NCBI GenBank assembly: GCA_019635955.1
Contig: JAHBYL010000016.1
Span: forward strand, 1-59,069
Origin: Parvibaculum sp.
GTDB lineage: Bacteria; Pseudomonadota; Alphaproteobacteria; Parvibaculales; Parvibaculaceae
Length of the DNA stretch: 59,069 nucleotides
Direction of reading: 5' to 3'
The translations under genes were made by a program, and so were the position numbers. Below, piece by piece: positions 43,323 through 51,698 of this stretch. How positions within the stretch are numbered: the first letter of the stretch is position 1; the number at the start of each line of letters is the position of its first letter. Under the pieces are notes generated by a model. It worked only from the letters and a program-made list of their open reading frames with translations, had not been told where the DNA came from and ran no database searches.

Positions 43323-44942
43323 TCAGGCAGCGGCGGGCGCGCGTTCGCGCGTGGCGGAGAAGCGGATCTTCGGCCATTTCTCCAACGTGTAGCCGAGCTC
43401 CCAGGCGCTCTTGCCCATGAAGACGGGGGCGCCGTCGCGATCCGTCGCCATGTTGCCGCGATGGGCTTCCATGAAGCGCTTGAGTTCCGCCGGATCTTCC
43501 GCCGTTACCCAGCGCGCCGTCTCATATGGCGACGGCTCGAAATGGACCTTGATGTCGTATTCGCTGGCGATGCGCGAGGCGAGCACTTCAAGCTGGAGCT
43601 GGCCGACGACGCCGACGATCCAGTTCGCGCCGATCTCGGGCTTGAAGACCTGCGTCACGCCTTCCTCGGCAAGGCTTTCCAGCGCGCGGCGCATGTGCTT
43701 TGCCTTCATCGGATCGTCGAGGCGGACGCGACGGAGAATTTCCGGCGCGAAATTCGGAATGCCGGTGAAGGTGAGGTCTTCCGTTTCGCTCAGCGTGTCG
43801 CCGACGCGGATCGTGCCGTGGTTCGGGATGCCGATGATGTCGCCGGCATAGGCCTCGTCCAGCAATTCGCGGTCCTGCGCGAAGAAGAGGATCGGGTTGT
43901 GAACGCCGATCGTCTTGCCGCTGCCCGAGAGCTTGAGCCGCATGCCGCGCTTGAACTTGCCCGAACAGATGCGCATGAAGGCGATGCGGTCGCGGTGGTT
44001 CGCGTCCATATTCGCCTGCACCTTGAAGACGAAACCCGTCACCTTGGGTTCGGCGGGTTCGACCACGCGGTTCGCGGCGGGCTGGGCGCGGGGCGGCGGG
44101 GCGAAACGCACCACGGCGTCGAGCAGTTCGCGCACGCCGAGCTTTCTCAGCGCGCTGCCGAAATAGACCGGCGTCATATGGCCCGCGCGATATTGCTCGA
44201 TGTCGAAGGCGGAGCTGCCCTCGCGCGCGAGTTCCATTTCCTCGTGGAACTTTGCGAGTTCGTCGGCGCCCAGATATTCGGCGATCCTGTCGCCGCTCAG
44301 GCTTTCGGGCTCGTCGTCGGGCGAGGAGCCGGGCTTCGCATAAGGAATGAAGCGATCGTTCTCCGGATCGAAGATACCGCGCAGGAGGCCGCCCATGCCA
44401 GCCGGCCAGATCATCGGCACGGTGTCGAGCGCGAGCTTGGAGGCGATCTCGTCCATCAGCTCGAAGGGATCCTGGCCTTCGCGGTCGATCTTGTTGATGA
44501 AGGTGATGATCGGCACATCGCGCAGGCGGCAGACCTCGAAGAGCTTCAGCGTCTGCGCCTCGATGCCTTTCGCCGCATCGATCACCATGATGGCGCTGTC
44601 GGCGGCGGTGAGGGTGCGGTAGGTGTCCTCGCTGAAATCCTCGTGGCCCGGCGTGTCGAGCAGGTTGCAGGTGATGCCCTTGTATTCAAAGGTCATCACG
44701 GCGGAGGTGACCGAGATGCCGCGGTCCTGCTCGATCTTCATCCAGTCCGACCGGGCGCGCCTGTTGTCGCCGCGCGCCTTTACCTGCCCGGCAAGGCGGA
44801 TCGCCCCGCCCTTCAGCAGCAGGTTTTCGGTCAGCGTGGTCTTGCCCGCGTCGGGATGGGAGATGATGGCGAAGGTCCGGCGATTGCGGACTTGCGCTTC
44901 CACCTCGCCTACCGCGCGGGGGGCGGCTTCGGTCGTGCTCAC
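43323..44942 (-). CDS. prfC: Peptide chain release factor 3 (RF3)
   Basis: 539 residues. GTP-binding SHPDAGKTTLTENLLL (29-44), DWMKIEQDRGISVTSAVMTF with the switch I region, LLDTPGHEDFSEDTYRTL (switch II, G3) and FINKIDRE (G4) are all RF3-type. C-terminal RF3 domain ends VTAEDPAELKRFMEAHRGNMATDRDGAPVFM. It is a GTPase that recycles RF1/RF2 after termination. Lies upstream of mscS on the same strand, 29 bases apart. Confidence 0.96.
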   Translation of the reverse strand: MSTTEAAPRAVGEVEAQVRNRRTFAIISHPDAGKTTLTENLLLKGGAIRLAGQVKARGDNRRARSDWMKIEQDRGISVTSAVMTFEYKGITCNLLDTPGHEDFSEDTYRTLTAADSAIMVIDAAKGIEAQTLKLFEVCRLRDVPIITFINKIDREGQDPFELMDEIASKLALDTVPMIWPAGMGGLLRGIFDPENDRFIPYAKPGSSPDDEPESLSGDRIAEYLGADELAKFHEEMELAREGSSAFDIEQYRAGHMTPVYFGSALRKLGVRELLDAVVRFAPPPRAQPAANRVVEPAEPKVTGFVFKVQANMDANHRDRIAFMRICSGKFKRGMRLKLSGSGKTIGVHNPILFFAQDRELLDEAYAGDIIGIPNHGTIRVGDTLSETEDLTFTGIPNFAPEILRRVRLDDPMKAKHMRRALESLAEEGVTQVFKPEIGANWIVGVVGQLQLEVLASRIASEYDIKVHFEPSPYETARWVTAEDPAELKRFMEAHRGNMATDRDGAPVFMGKSAWELGYTLEKWPKIRFSATRERAPAAA

Positions 44943-45116
44943 TACTCGGGTCTCCGGATGGATTTGCGGCGGACCCTAACCCAAAGCCCCGGAAACCGCC
45001 ACCCGCGACAATGAGACCGAGGGAGGCCCGGCCCCCCGCGACAAATGGCCAATCTGCGTCAGGGCGGGCCCATGCGATTATGGCTCATTGTCATTTTCCT
45101 GCCGAAAGTCAGACCC

Positions 45117-45335
45117 ATGACCACAGCCAGAGATATTCTGATGCCGCATCTCGATGCGGGGCTTGCCGAAGCCAATGAAAAGAAGATGTCGAGCGACGCC
45201 GTCGCCCGCATCCTGTTCGAACAGGCGCTGCGCATCTGGAAGGAAAACCGCTCGCCGGAGGATATCCGCGCGGAACTTCTGGAAGCGGCGGATCATCTGG
45301 ACCCGGACGAAGACTTCACTTTTATGAGGCCTTGA
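45117..45335 (+). CDS. Small soluble protein of unknown function
   Basis: 72 residues from ATG 45117; an in-frame ATG at 45072 would add a hydrophobic leader (LWLIVIFLP) but that segment shows poor coding character. Helical, acidic (ILFEQALRIWKENRSPEDIRAELLEAADHLDPDEDFTF). No family recognised. Convergent with the DUF1491 gene. Confidence 0.6.
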   Translation: MTTARDILMPHLDAGLAEANEKKMSSDAVARILFEQALRIWKENRSPEDIRAELLEAADHLDPDEDFTFMRP

Positions 45336-45361
45336 AGGGGGCATGCGGCCCTGAATGGGGC

Positions 45362-45694
45362 TCAGGCCACTTTTTCCTGAAGGAAGTGGCGGCCTTCGCG
45401 GTCCTCGATTTCGACCACCCAGAGGTCGGGGTCGAAGCTGCGCTGCTTCTCGATCCAGGCATCCGCCTCCCGCTCCGGCGCCTTGGGCCGGGCGATCCAG
45501 ATGAGTTCGCCTTCCCCATCCCGGGCCGGGCTCATCACCCGGGCCTCCCCGTCGAGGGTGTTCACCTTTATGAGGACGGTGCCCGAGCCCGCATCGCCCC
45601 GGCGGACGACCATGGCGGAAACGCCCCCCACCTCGCAGCGGCGGATCAGCGCCTTCACCCAGATATCCGCCTTGAGGCGGGGGGCCCGTTCCAT
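45362..45694 (-). CDS. DUF1491 family protein
   Basis: 110 residues from ATG 45694, chosen for AAGGAACGGAAG upstream and the usual family length; ATG 45763 is also in frame. RLKADIWVKALIRRCEVGGVSAMVVRRGDAGSGTVLIKVN and DPDLWVVEIEDREGRHFL match DUF1491, an alphaproteobacterial family without known function. Confidence 0.82.
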   Translation of the reverse strand: MERAPRLKADIWVKALIRRCEVGGVSAMVVRRGDAGSGTVLIKVNTLDGEARVMSPARDGEGELIWIARPKAPEREADAWIEKQRSFDPDLWVVEIEDREGRHFLQEKVA

Positions 45695-45911
45695 GCACTT
45701 CCGTTCCTTGCCGTAACGCCGGTTTTCCGCGGTCTCCGGCGGGGGCGGCACTATGTCATTCATCCTTAACGCGTTTCCTGTTTGCGGGATAACGCTTCCG
45801 GCATTAGACTCGCTAACAACTCATTAAGACAAGCGGGCGGGGCACATTCTGGCCGGCAACTCGCCTCCACCTTTGGGCAAAAGGGAGGCTGCCGCTACGA
45901 GGGGTATCAGC

Positions 45912-46991
45912 GTGACACGGATTCTCGGGCATTCACTTCGCACACTCGGATTCTCTCTTGCCGCCGTGCTGACCGTCAGCGGCTGCACCGTCGTTGAAGG
46001 CGGCGCCAAGAACGACAAGGCAGCGCCCGCGGCACCCGTCGCGGCTGTCGAAGCGCCGGCGCCCGCCGATGACGAACTCACCACGGGCGGCATCGCTTCG
46101 ATCGCCTCCGCGAATATTCCGATCCCGCTGCCTTCGCCGCGCCAGCAGGCGCCGGTGCAGGTTGCCTCCGTCGATCCTTCGGCGGGCATTGCCTCGCTTT
46201 CCGCTCGGCCGCAGCTGCAGCAGCTTGCCGGCGTCTATGCCGATTACGGCTCGGCCATTGCCGCCGTCGGCCAGAGCAAGCTGAACACGCCGAGCGATGT
46301 TCGGCGTGCGGTTGCAGCGCTGCGCTTCTCGCAGCCCGATGCGCTGGCGGACGGCTGGTATGCCACGCATGCGATGATTGCGGCGCAGGATGCCGGCTTC
46401 TCGCAGGGCATTCGCGACGAAGTGCGCCATCGCGGCAAGACGGCGGTTCTCGCCGCCATCGAAAGCGACGACAAATATATTCTCACGGTGCGCGGCGCAC
46501 GCAGCGCGACGGAGGCCGTGACCGCGGCCCTCAAGGCTGAAAATGCACGCATGGCCGCCCTTTCCGCGCGCTTCAAGGAAACCTCCTACTCCTTCCAGAA
46601 GCAGCGCTGGGGGATGAGCACGCCCCTGCCCGCCCAGGGCGAGACGAAAACCGCCGAGGCGGATACGCGCGGCTTCATGGAGCGCGCCGGGGACATGCTT
46701 GCCGCGCTGTCGCCGGTTACCCCCGCCCAGGCCTATTCGCCGAGCGTGATGAACCGTGTGCTCACGCTCGCCGCCTATCAGGTGATCGACGGCTCGATGG
46801 ATGCCGGCGCCACCACGGCCCGCAACCCGACCGGGCGCTGCCTGAACTGGGCGCGGCTCAATCTCGACCAGTGCCTCGCGGCCTCGCGCTTCCCCTCCGA
46901 GGAAGCCTATTGCGCCGGCAAGCATGCGGTCGAGGAAGTCCGCGGCTGCTGGGCAGAGGCCGTTCCCGCCTCGGTTCTCGCCGCGCAGTAA
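45912..46991 (+). CDS. Lipoprotein of unknown function
   Basis: 359 residues, GTG start 45912 behind GAGGGG. Lipobox LTVSGC (cleavage before C24) after a hydrophobic signal. A Pro/Ala-rich linker (about 30-80) leads to a helical domain including QLAGVYADYGSAIAAVGQSKLNTPSDVRRAVAALRF and VRGARSATEAVTAALKAENARMAAL, then six Cys in the C-terminal 45 residues (CLNWARLNLDQC, YC, GC) suggesting disulphides. Not recognised; membrane-anchored periplasmic protein. Confidence 0.75.
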   Translation: MTRILGHSLRTLGFSLAAVLTVSGCTVVEGGAKNDKAAPAAPVAAVEAPAPADDELTTGGIASIASANIPIPLPSPRQQAPVQVASVDPSAGIASLSARPQLQQLAGVYADYGSAIAAVGQSKLNTPSDVRRAVAALRFSQPDALADGWYATHAMIAAQDAGFSQGIRDEVRHRGKTAVLAAIESDDKYILTVRGARSATEAVTAALKAENARMAALSARFKETSYSFQKQRWGMSTPLPAQGETKTAEADTRGFMERAGDMLAALSPVTPAQAYSPSVMNRVLTLAAYQVIDGSMDAGATTARNPTGRCLNWARLNLDQCLAASRFPSEEAYCAGKHAVEEVRGCWAEAVPASVLAAQ

Positions 46992-47292
46992 GCTCCCGCC
47001 GGGAAAAGGGCGGCCCGCCGACCCTTTCGCGACGCAAACAATTTGAATCGAATGTCCGGGACATTTGAGAGAAATACGCCTCAAATTTGAGGCGTATTTT
47101 TTTTGATTTTTATTTGAATTATAGTCTAATTACTCTATTTCTGTAATATTGGAATAAACCAACTCAATTTTTCAGAAGTATAAAATCCAGTTCTTCTTCA
47201 ATTTTACTGATCTATTTAACCGCGTGGCAGCACGCGCCTTCCTAGGCTCGTCCCAGGTTCAGCGACGAAATCTTTGGGAAGGGATCATCGTC
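46992..47292. other. 301-base gap: palindrome, terminator and an AT-rich tract
   Basis: It holds the palindrome AATGTCC-G-GGACATT (47051-47065), the terminator at 47072, then about 120 bases (47100-47220) made mostly of A and T, very unlike the chromosome average. Within it TTGGAATAAACC and AGTATAAAAT (47180-47195) could serve the DUF5330 gene. No gene is seen. AT-rich tracts like this are typical targets of MucR-type regulators, one of which is encoded at 50994. Confidence 0.6.
47072..47104 (+). terminator. Terminator formed by a 28-base perfect palindrome
   Basis: AAATACGCCTCAAA and TTTGAGGCGTATTT are exact reverse complements without a spacer, followed by TTTTT. It follows the lipoprotein gene by 80 bases. 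Confidence 0.9.
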
Positions 47293-47703
47293 ATGTCTTT
47301 TGTACTCAGGGCCGCGTTCTGGCTCACCGTTCTTGCCTTTCTTCTGCCCGGCGCGGGAGAAGACGACACCTCACGATCCGCCGCACTCGAGGGCGGCTTC
47401 ACTCCAGCCGGCTATGAAGCCGCAGCAGGGAAAGACGACATCGGCGCCGGCGAGGCATTGGCACTCGCGGCCCGTTCCGCGCAGGACGTCATGGGATTCT
47501 GCGACCGGAACCCGGACGTCTGCGACAAAAGCCACGCCATTGCGGGCCATGTCCTCCGGCAAACGACCTATTACGGCAGTATGGCCATTGTCTGGCTGAC
47601 CGAAAAGGCAAAGGAGCGGCAGCAAGACGGCACCACCGATGTTGCGGTTTCGCGCAGCGTTGCGCGACCCCTTGCCGCTCCCGACTTCATGACCGGCGCC
47701 TGA
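47293..47703 (+). CDS. DUF5330 family protein
   Basis: 136 residues from ATG 47293 with GGAAGGGA upstream. FVLRAAFWLTVLAFLLPGAG forms an N-terminal helix, followed by EALALAARSAQDVMGFCDRNPDVCDKSHAIAGHVLRQ, the DUF5330 pattern with two Cys six residues apart. Probably membrane-anchored with a periplasmic tail. Function unknown. Preceded by the AT-rich tract. Confidence 0.78.
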   Translation: MSFVLRAAFWLTVLAFLLPGAGEDDTSRSAALEGGFTPAGYEAAAGKDDIGAGEALALAARSAQDVMGFCDRNPDVCDKSHAIAGHVLRQTTYYGSMAIVWLTEKAKERQQDGTTDVAVSRSVARPLAAPDFMTGA

Positions 47704-47760
47704 CCTCACCCACCAGGTTGCCCGTCGGCTTCCCGGCGCCCTTCGGGGCGCTCCGGCGGC

Positions 47761-47803
47761 CAACAGCGCCCCGCGGACAGGCCCGCGGGGCGCTTGTTCT
47801 TTG
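47761..47803 (+). terminator. Rho-independent terminator of the DUF5330 gene
   Basis: AGCGCCCCGCGG (47765-47776) pairs with CCGCGGGGCGCT (47783-47794) around ACAGGC, followed by TGTTCTTT. It separates DUF5330 from sufE. Confidence 0.85.
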
Positions 47804-47856
47804 GGGCCCCGGCCGCTATGTCCTTCGGAACGGCTCCGAAAACGGTCACGGACGGT

Positions 47857-48288
47857 ATGAGCATTCAGGAACTCATCGACGATTTCGCCTTTCTCGACGA
47901 ATGGGAGGAGCGCTATCGCTATGTGATCGAGCTCGGCAAGGGGCTCGAACCCCTGAGCGCGGAAGAACATTCGGCGGCGCACAAGGTCGAGGGCTGCGTG
48001 AGCCAGGTCTGGCTCGTCGATGAATTGCGCAAGGACAAACAGGGCCGGCCGGTCCTGCATTTCCGGGGCGACAGCGACGCGCATATCGTGCGCGGGCTGA
48101 TCGCCATCCTGATGAGGCTCTATTCGGACAAGACGCCCGCCGAGATCCTCGACATCGATGCGCGGGCGATCTTTGCGCAGCTCGGTCTCAACGAGCATCT
48201 GACGCCGCAGCGGTCGAACGGGCTCTACTCGATGGTCGCGCGCATCCAGGCGGATGCGCGGACGGCGCTTGGCGCGGCAACGGCCTAG
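47857..48288 (+). CDS. sufE: SufE family sulfur transfer protein
   Basis: 143 residues from ATG 47857, giving the usual family length; ATG 47818 is in frame. SIQELIDDFAFLDEWEERYRYVIELGKGL and the sulfur-accepting Cys in VEGCVSQVWL (C52-54 region) are SufE hallmarks. It takes sulfane sulfur from SufS for Fe-S cluster assembly. It is away from the suf operon, as is common. Its stop overlaps the convergent DUF6456 stop. Confidence 0.93.
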   Translation: MSIQELIDDFAFLDEWEERYRYVIELGKGLEPLSAEEHSAAHKVEGCVSQVWLVDELRKDKQGRPVLHFRGDSDAHIVRGLIAILMRLYSDKTPAEILDIDARAIFAQLGLNEHLTPQRSNGLYSMVARIQADARTALGAATA

Positions 48289-48812
48289 TCATCCTTCTTC
48301 AAACCGTAGTGAACGGCGAGCCTGTCCAGCGCGATCTGCAGCACGAGCTTGCCCGCGCGCCGCGGCCAGCCGAAGTTGCGCTCCGCCGCCTCGAGCCCTT
48401 CGAGATGGCAGCAGATGCTGATGAGAATGTCCGACAGAATGGGCCCCACGGTTTTCAGTGCCCGGGCAACGCGCTCGCGCGCGGCGAGCGCGCGATCGGT
48501 GATCGCTGCCGGATCGTGAGGCGTTACCGCATTGCCGCGGACCGGCCGCATGAGATCCGCGGTGAGGCGCGGCATCATCTGGCCGAGCGTGAAGTCGCGG
48601 CGGAGCTTTTCGCCAGCAGCATACTGCTCTTTGGAGAGCAACGGTTTGCCATCGCTCCCCTTGCGGCGGCGCAGCCAGCCGAGCGGCGACTCGCCCTCGT
48701 TCACATCGACGACGGCATGCTCGCCCTCAAACCGGATCCGGCGGCGGCCGGCGATGCGATGCTGCGCGAGGAACCGGTCATCCGGCAGCGCCCTCTCCCC
48801 TTCCGCTTTCAT
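48285..48812 (-). CDS. DUF6456 family protein
   Basis: 175 residues from ATG 48812, which overlaps the stop of the DnaA-like gene (ATGA). Central part GWLRRRKGSDGKPLLSKEQYAAGEKLRRDFTLGQMMPRLTADLM followed by LISICCHLEGLEAAERNFGWPRRAGKLVLQIALDRLAVHYG, which fits the DUF6456 domain; it resembles phage-like DNA-binding proteins of the ArpU/terminase-associated kind by its end. Function unknown, probably acting with the DnaA-like partner. Confidence 0.72.
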   Translation of the reverse strand: MKAEGERALPDDRFLAQHRIAGRRRIRFEGEHAVVDVNEGESPLGWLRRRKGSDGKPLLSKEQYAAGEKLRRDFTLGQMMPRLTADLMRPVRGNAVTPHDPAAITDRALAARERVARALKTVGPILSDILISICCHLEGLEAAERNFGWPRRAGKLVLQIALDRLAVHYGLKKDD

Positions 48813-49150
48813 TGAGCCCTCCGTCCCGCACGCGGGCGGCGCAGGCCGTCCGTTATCTCGTCGAGCAGGTGGTCGAAGCGCATGTCGTCGCGCCTGTCCT
48901 CGATCTGGCGGCAGGCATGCGCCGCCGTCGTCCGGTCGCGGCCGAACTGACGGCCGACAGAGGCGAGGCTCACGCCGTACACGACATGGGAGAGATACAT
49001 CGCGACCTGCCTTGCCTGAGCCACGGAGGCGCAGCGGCGCGTCGGCGCGCGCAATTCCACCAACGGCACCTTCCAGGCGCGAGCGACCGCCTCCTGTGTG
49101 ATCGCCACGCAATCCGCCTTTTCCCGATCCTCGAAACGCCGCCTTTGCAT
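48809..49150 (-). CDS. Stand-alone DnaA domain IV-like DNA-binding protein
   Basis: 113 residues from ATG 49150, which has GGAGGCGG five bases ahead; a longer product from TTG/ATG near 49249 would run through the promoter region. The core AQARQVAMYLSHVVYGVSLASVGRQFGRDRTTAAHACRQIEDRRDD matches DnaA domain IV, which reads DnaA boxes (compare 'AMYL.....SLP.IG..FGGRDHTTV.HA..KI'). No AAA+ domain. It may bind DnaA boxes and modulate initiation or transcription. Operon with DUF6456; divergent from an XRE regulator. Confidence 0.8.
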   Translation of the reverse strand: MQRRRFEDREKADCVAITQEAVARAWKVPLVELRAPTRRCASVAQARQVAMYLSHVVYGVSLASVGRQFGRDRTTAAHACRQIEDRRDDMRFDHLLDEITDGLRRPRAGRRAQ

Positions 49151-49195
49151 TCGCCGCCTCCACTTCGCTTTTTCAGGGTCCTCAGCCCCTAATTT

Positions 49196-49223
49196 ACTTA
49201 TTCTGTACAAAGCGGGGATAAGT
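49196..49223. promoter_or_regulatory. Inverted repeat in the divergent promoter region
   Basis: ACTTAT (49196-49201) and ATAAGT (49218-49223) flank TCTGTACAAAGCGGGG in an AT-rich patch between the DnaA-like and XRE genes. The central TGTACA is itself palindromic. A candidate operator for the XRE protein. Confidence 0.45.
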
Positions 49224-49263
49224 CGTGTAATATTTTTCGGGTTCCACATTGGGAGGCCACCCG

Positions 49264-49857
49264 ATGCGCACCAGGATTCGGCATTTCCGCAAGGCGCGGG
49301 GGCTGACGCAGACCGAGCTTGCCGATGCGCTCGGCACGACGGCGGCCACGGTGTCGCGCCTTGAGACGGCGGACATGACGGTTTCGATGGACTGGCTGGA
49401 GCGTCTGGCCGCCGCGCTGAGCGTGCAGGTGCGCGACCTCCTGGGCGCGGAGGCGGGGAGCCTCGTCGCCCAGGCGGAGCTTCTGCGTGGCGGCGGCGTT
49501 GCGATGCTTTCCGAAGGCATCCCCCTGCCCCCGTCGCTTGCGGAGGGCGTGCGCGAGCCGCTCGCCTATCGTGTGGCGGAAGAGATGGGCCCCTACGCCG
49601 CGGGCGACATGCTGATTGCCGACCGCATGGAAACGGAAGAAGCGGAAATCTGGCTTGGCCGCGACTGCATCGCCGCCGGTGCAGACATGCGGTGTTTCTT
49701 CGGACGGCTTGCCGGGCTTGAAGAGAAGAAATGCATTCTGGTGCCGCCGGAAGCGGGGGCGGCGGCGATCAGGCTCGACAATACAGAATGGATCGCGCCT
49801 GTAATCGCGCTTGTCCGGCGCATCGCGCCTGTCAGTCCGCGCCGTTCCGGCAGGTGA
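49264..49857 (+). CDS. XRE-family regulator with S24/LexA-like C-terminal domain
   Basis: 197 residues from ATG 49264 with GGGAGG upstream. The HTH is RIRHFRKARGLTQTELADALGTTAATVSRLETADMTVSMDWLERLAAALSV (about 5-55). The C-terminal half (about 95-190) has the S24-like fold pattern (YAAGDMLIADRMETEEAEIWLGRDCIA ... RCFFGRL ... APVIALVRRI) but the catalytic Ser and Lys of autoproteolysis are not evident. Overlaps the convergent secreted-protein gene by 26 bases. Confidence 0.82.
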   Translation: MRTRIRHFRKARGLTQTELADALGTTAATVSRLETADMTVSMDWLERLAAALSVQVRDLLGAEAGSLVAQAELLRGGGVAMLSEGIPLPPSLAEGVREPLAYRVAEEMGPYAAGDMLIADRMETEEAEIWLGRDCIAAGADMRCFFGRLAGLEEKKCILVPPEAGAAAIRLDNTEWIAPVIALVRRIAPVSPRRSGR

Positions 49858-50305
49858 CCGTCACGCTTCCGGATTTGCCTTCGGCGCCGGCGCAATCCAT
49901 GCCCGGAAAACACATGGGCGCGGGCGCGCCGGTGAAGTGGAAGGCGATATAGGCGTCGCCGCCACGCGAGGCATCGACGACACCGCTGAGGCTATAGCTG
50001 CGCCTATCGCCACGCGACAAGGTCAGCACGGTTCCGACGGAGGGATCGGACAGCGGCACATAATTCTCGCCGTCGAAGGTAATGCTTGCGCTACCGCCGA
50101 CATCGCCGATCTCGCATTGCGCCTGAAGATTGTCGGGACCCTGTTTGCCGCCGGTAATGGGGAAAGTTGCGCTTTCGCCTTCCGACAGCGTGACGGTGCC
50201 GCCCTGCAGCACGGCGGCCGCTTTCGCCGGCATGGCGGCGAGCGGAAGAAAGACAATGGCGGCAGCGAGGATGCAGCCCCTTTGCGAAAAAACGGAATAC
50301 GGCAT
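49832..50305 (-). CDS. Secreted protein of unknown function
   Basis: 157 residues from ATG 50305, behind GGGAGG. Signal peptide SVFSQRGCILAAAIVFLPLAAMPAKA, then a beta-rich domain (VLQGGTVTLSEGESATFPI, SASITFDGENYVPLSDPSV, SYSLSGVVDASRGGDAYIAFHFTG) and four Cys at the end (MCFPGMDC ... VTC). No family recognised; periplasmic or extracellular. Its 3' end runs 26 bases into the convergent XRE gene. Confidence 0.72.
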   Translation of the reverse strand: MPYSVFSQRGCILAAAIVFLPLAAMPAKAAAVLQGGTVTLSEGESATFPITGGKQGPDNLQAQCEIGDVGGSASITFDGENYVPLSDPSVGTVLTLSRGDRRSYSLSGVVDASRGGDAYIAFHFTGAPAPMCFPGMDCAGAEGKSGSVTVTCRNGAD

Positions 50306-50383
50306 TGTGCTACGGCCTCCCGGCAAAGTCCCCGGGGGAGAGTGTGCACCGGGCAAATGGCGGCGATCAATCCCGCAAGGCGA

Positions 50384-50860
50384 TCAGGCGATCCGAAGTT
50401 TCGCCTTGCTCGCAAGCGCATGGGCCTTTTCGGAGAGCAGGAACGCATCATGGCCGAGCACCATGACGATGCGGCCTTCGCCATCTACAAGAGGAAGCCG
50501 GAGCCAGAACTGAAAGATGTTCGGCTGCTGCCAGGGCGTCATGGGCACGACGCCCTGCGCCGGACGGCCCGCAAGGATCACTTCGCGGTAGGCAGCGTCC
50601 CAGTAATCGGTCTGATCGCCGAGATCATATTCATCGAGATAATGGCCGGTGATCTCGACACCGAGATAATCGCGAAGGCGGGTTCCGGCGAGGCGGACCT
50701 TCAGCCGCGGAGCATCGCCTTCCACGAGTTCCAGAATGCTGAGCGAAGGCAGAAGGCGCTTGAGCTCCGCGGGCTGAATATCGGCGCGGGTGGGATAAGC
50801 ACCGTCCTTCGCCTTGCTGCGCCAATAGTCGAACAGCTCGCGCTGCTCCGGCACGATCAA
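50384..50860 (-). CDS. PAS_5-family PAS domain protein
   Basis: 158 residues. RELFDYWRSKAKDGAYPTRADIQPAELKRLLPSLSILELVE and LKVRLAGTRLRDYLGVEITGHYLDEYDLG match the PAS_5 (DUF1488-like) group common in alphaproteobacteria, single PAS fold, no output domain. The start is uncertain: TTG 50860 or GTG 50854, with no good ribosome-binding site. Role unknown; such proteins may sense small ligands. Confidence 0.78.
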   Translation of the reverse strand: MIVPEQRELFDYWRSKAKDGAYPTRADIQPAELKRLLPSLSILELVEGDAPRLKVRLAGTRLRDYLGVEITGHYLDEYDLGDQTDYWDAAYREVILAGRPAQGVVPMTPWQQPNIFQFWLRLPLVDGEGRIVMVLGHDAFLLSEKAHALASKAKLRIA

Positions 50861-50993
50861 CTGCGCCCGGATTGCCTGGTCGTTGCCGGTCAGATGCCTG
50901 TCCCCCGCGAATGGCGGCCTGCCGCCTGGATATCGAATCGCCGGAATCGAGTCTGGGCCGCGCCGCGCCTGCGCGCAAGCGGGCAGATGGGAA

Positions 50994-51461
50994 TCACTTC
51001 GAGCGGCGGCGGCCGGGGCCCGCCTGGCCGAGCCCCATTTTCTTGGCGAGACGCGAGCGGGCCTGGGCGTAGTTGGGGGCCACCATGGGATAGTCGCGGG
51101 GGAGGCCCCACTTCTCGCGGTACTCTTCGGGGCTGAGGTTGTAATGCGTCCGCAGGTGACGCTTGAGCGACTTGAACTTCTTGCCGTCCTCGAGACAGAT
51201 CAGATAGTCGGGCGTAATCGACTTGCGGACAGAAACGGCAGGCTCCGACTGTGGCGCGGCGTTGGCGGCTCCATTCGTGGAGGCGCCGGTCAGAGCAGCG
51301 AATACTTTGTGTATGAGGGCAGGCAACTCTTCGGGTGCGATCGTATTGTGCCCGACATAGGCCGAGACGATCTCAGCCGTCATGTCGATCAGTTCCGCCT
51401 TTTCCGTCACCGGAGCCTCGTTTATTCGACGCCGACCCGCCTCATGCGAAAGCGAATTCAT
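50994..51461 (-). CDS. MucR/Ros-family transcriptional regulator
   Basis: 155 residues from ATG 51461; GTG 51410, which has GAGGCTCC ahead, is an alternative. N-terminal oligomerisation part [27 protein letters not shown] and C-terminal zinc finger [41 protein letters not shown]. The finger is of the Cys-x2-Asp type (second Cys replaced by Asp), followed by the two His. MucR acts as an H-NS-like binder of AT-rich DNA. An AT-rich 237-base upstream gap suggests autoregulation. Confidence 0.94.
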   Translation of the reverse strand: MNSLSHEAGRRRINEAPVTEKAELIDMTAEIVSAYVGHNTIAPEELPALIHKVFAALTGASTNGAANAAPQSEPAVSVRKSITPDYLICLEDGKKFKSLKRHLRTHYNLSPEEYREKWGLPRDYPMVAPNYAQARSRLAKKMGLGQAGPGRRRSK

Positions 51462-51698
51462 GCCGTTAACCAAAACAATATTCGAGGGATTCTATAGCTC
51501 TTTGATCGACAGGCAATCAAGCGCCAAGTCGAATGCCAATTTCTTTTGCCGGTAACTGTGCCTATTGGACCAAGTTATGCACAGATCGAAAGCTCAACCG
51601 AAAAGACAAGAGCTTTCTTCTCAATTGTTACAACCAGATTTCTCTGCCGAAATATTCGGCAGATCAAAATAGGCACAATTTAAATGCAATTGGCGTGC
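51462..51698. other. 237-base AT-rich region upstream of mucR with nested inverted repeats
   Basis: TGTGCCTATT (51557-51566) is the reverse complement of AATAGGCACA (51668-51677), 101 bases apart. CTGTGC (51556-51561) also pairs with GCACAG (51579-51584). TCTGCCGAA-ATA-TTCGGCAGA (51643-51663) is a perfect hairpin. No coding sequence is seen. The region could be the mucR promoter with regulator sites, or a small RNA or element scar. Confidence 0.6.
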
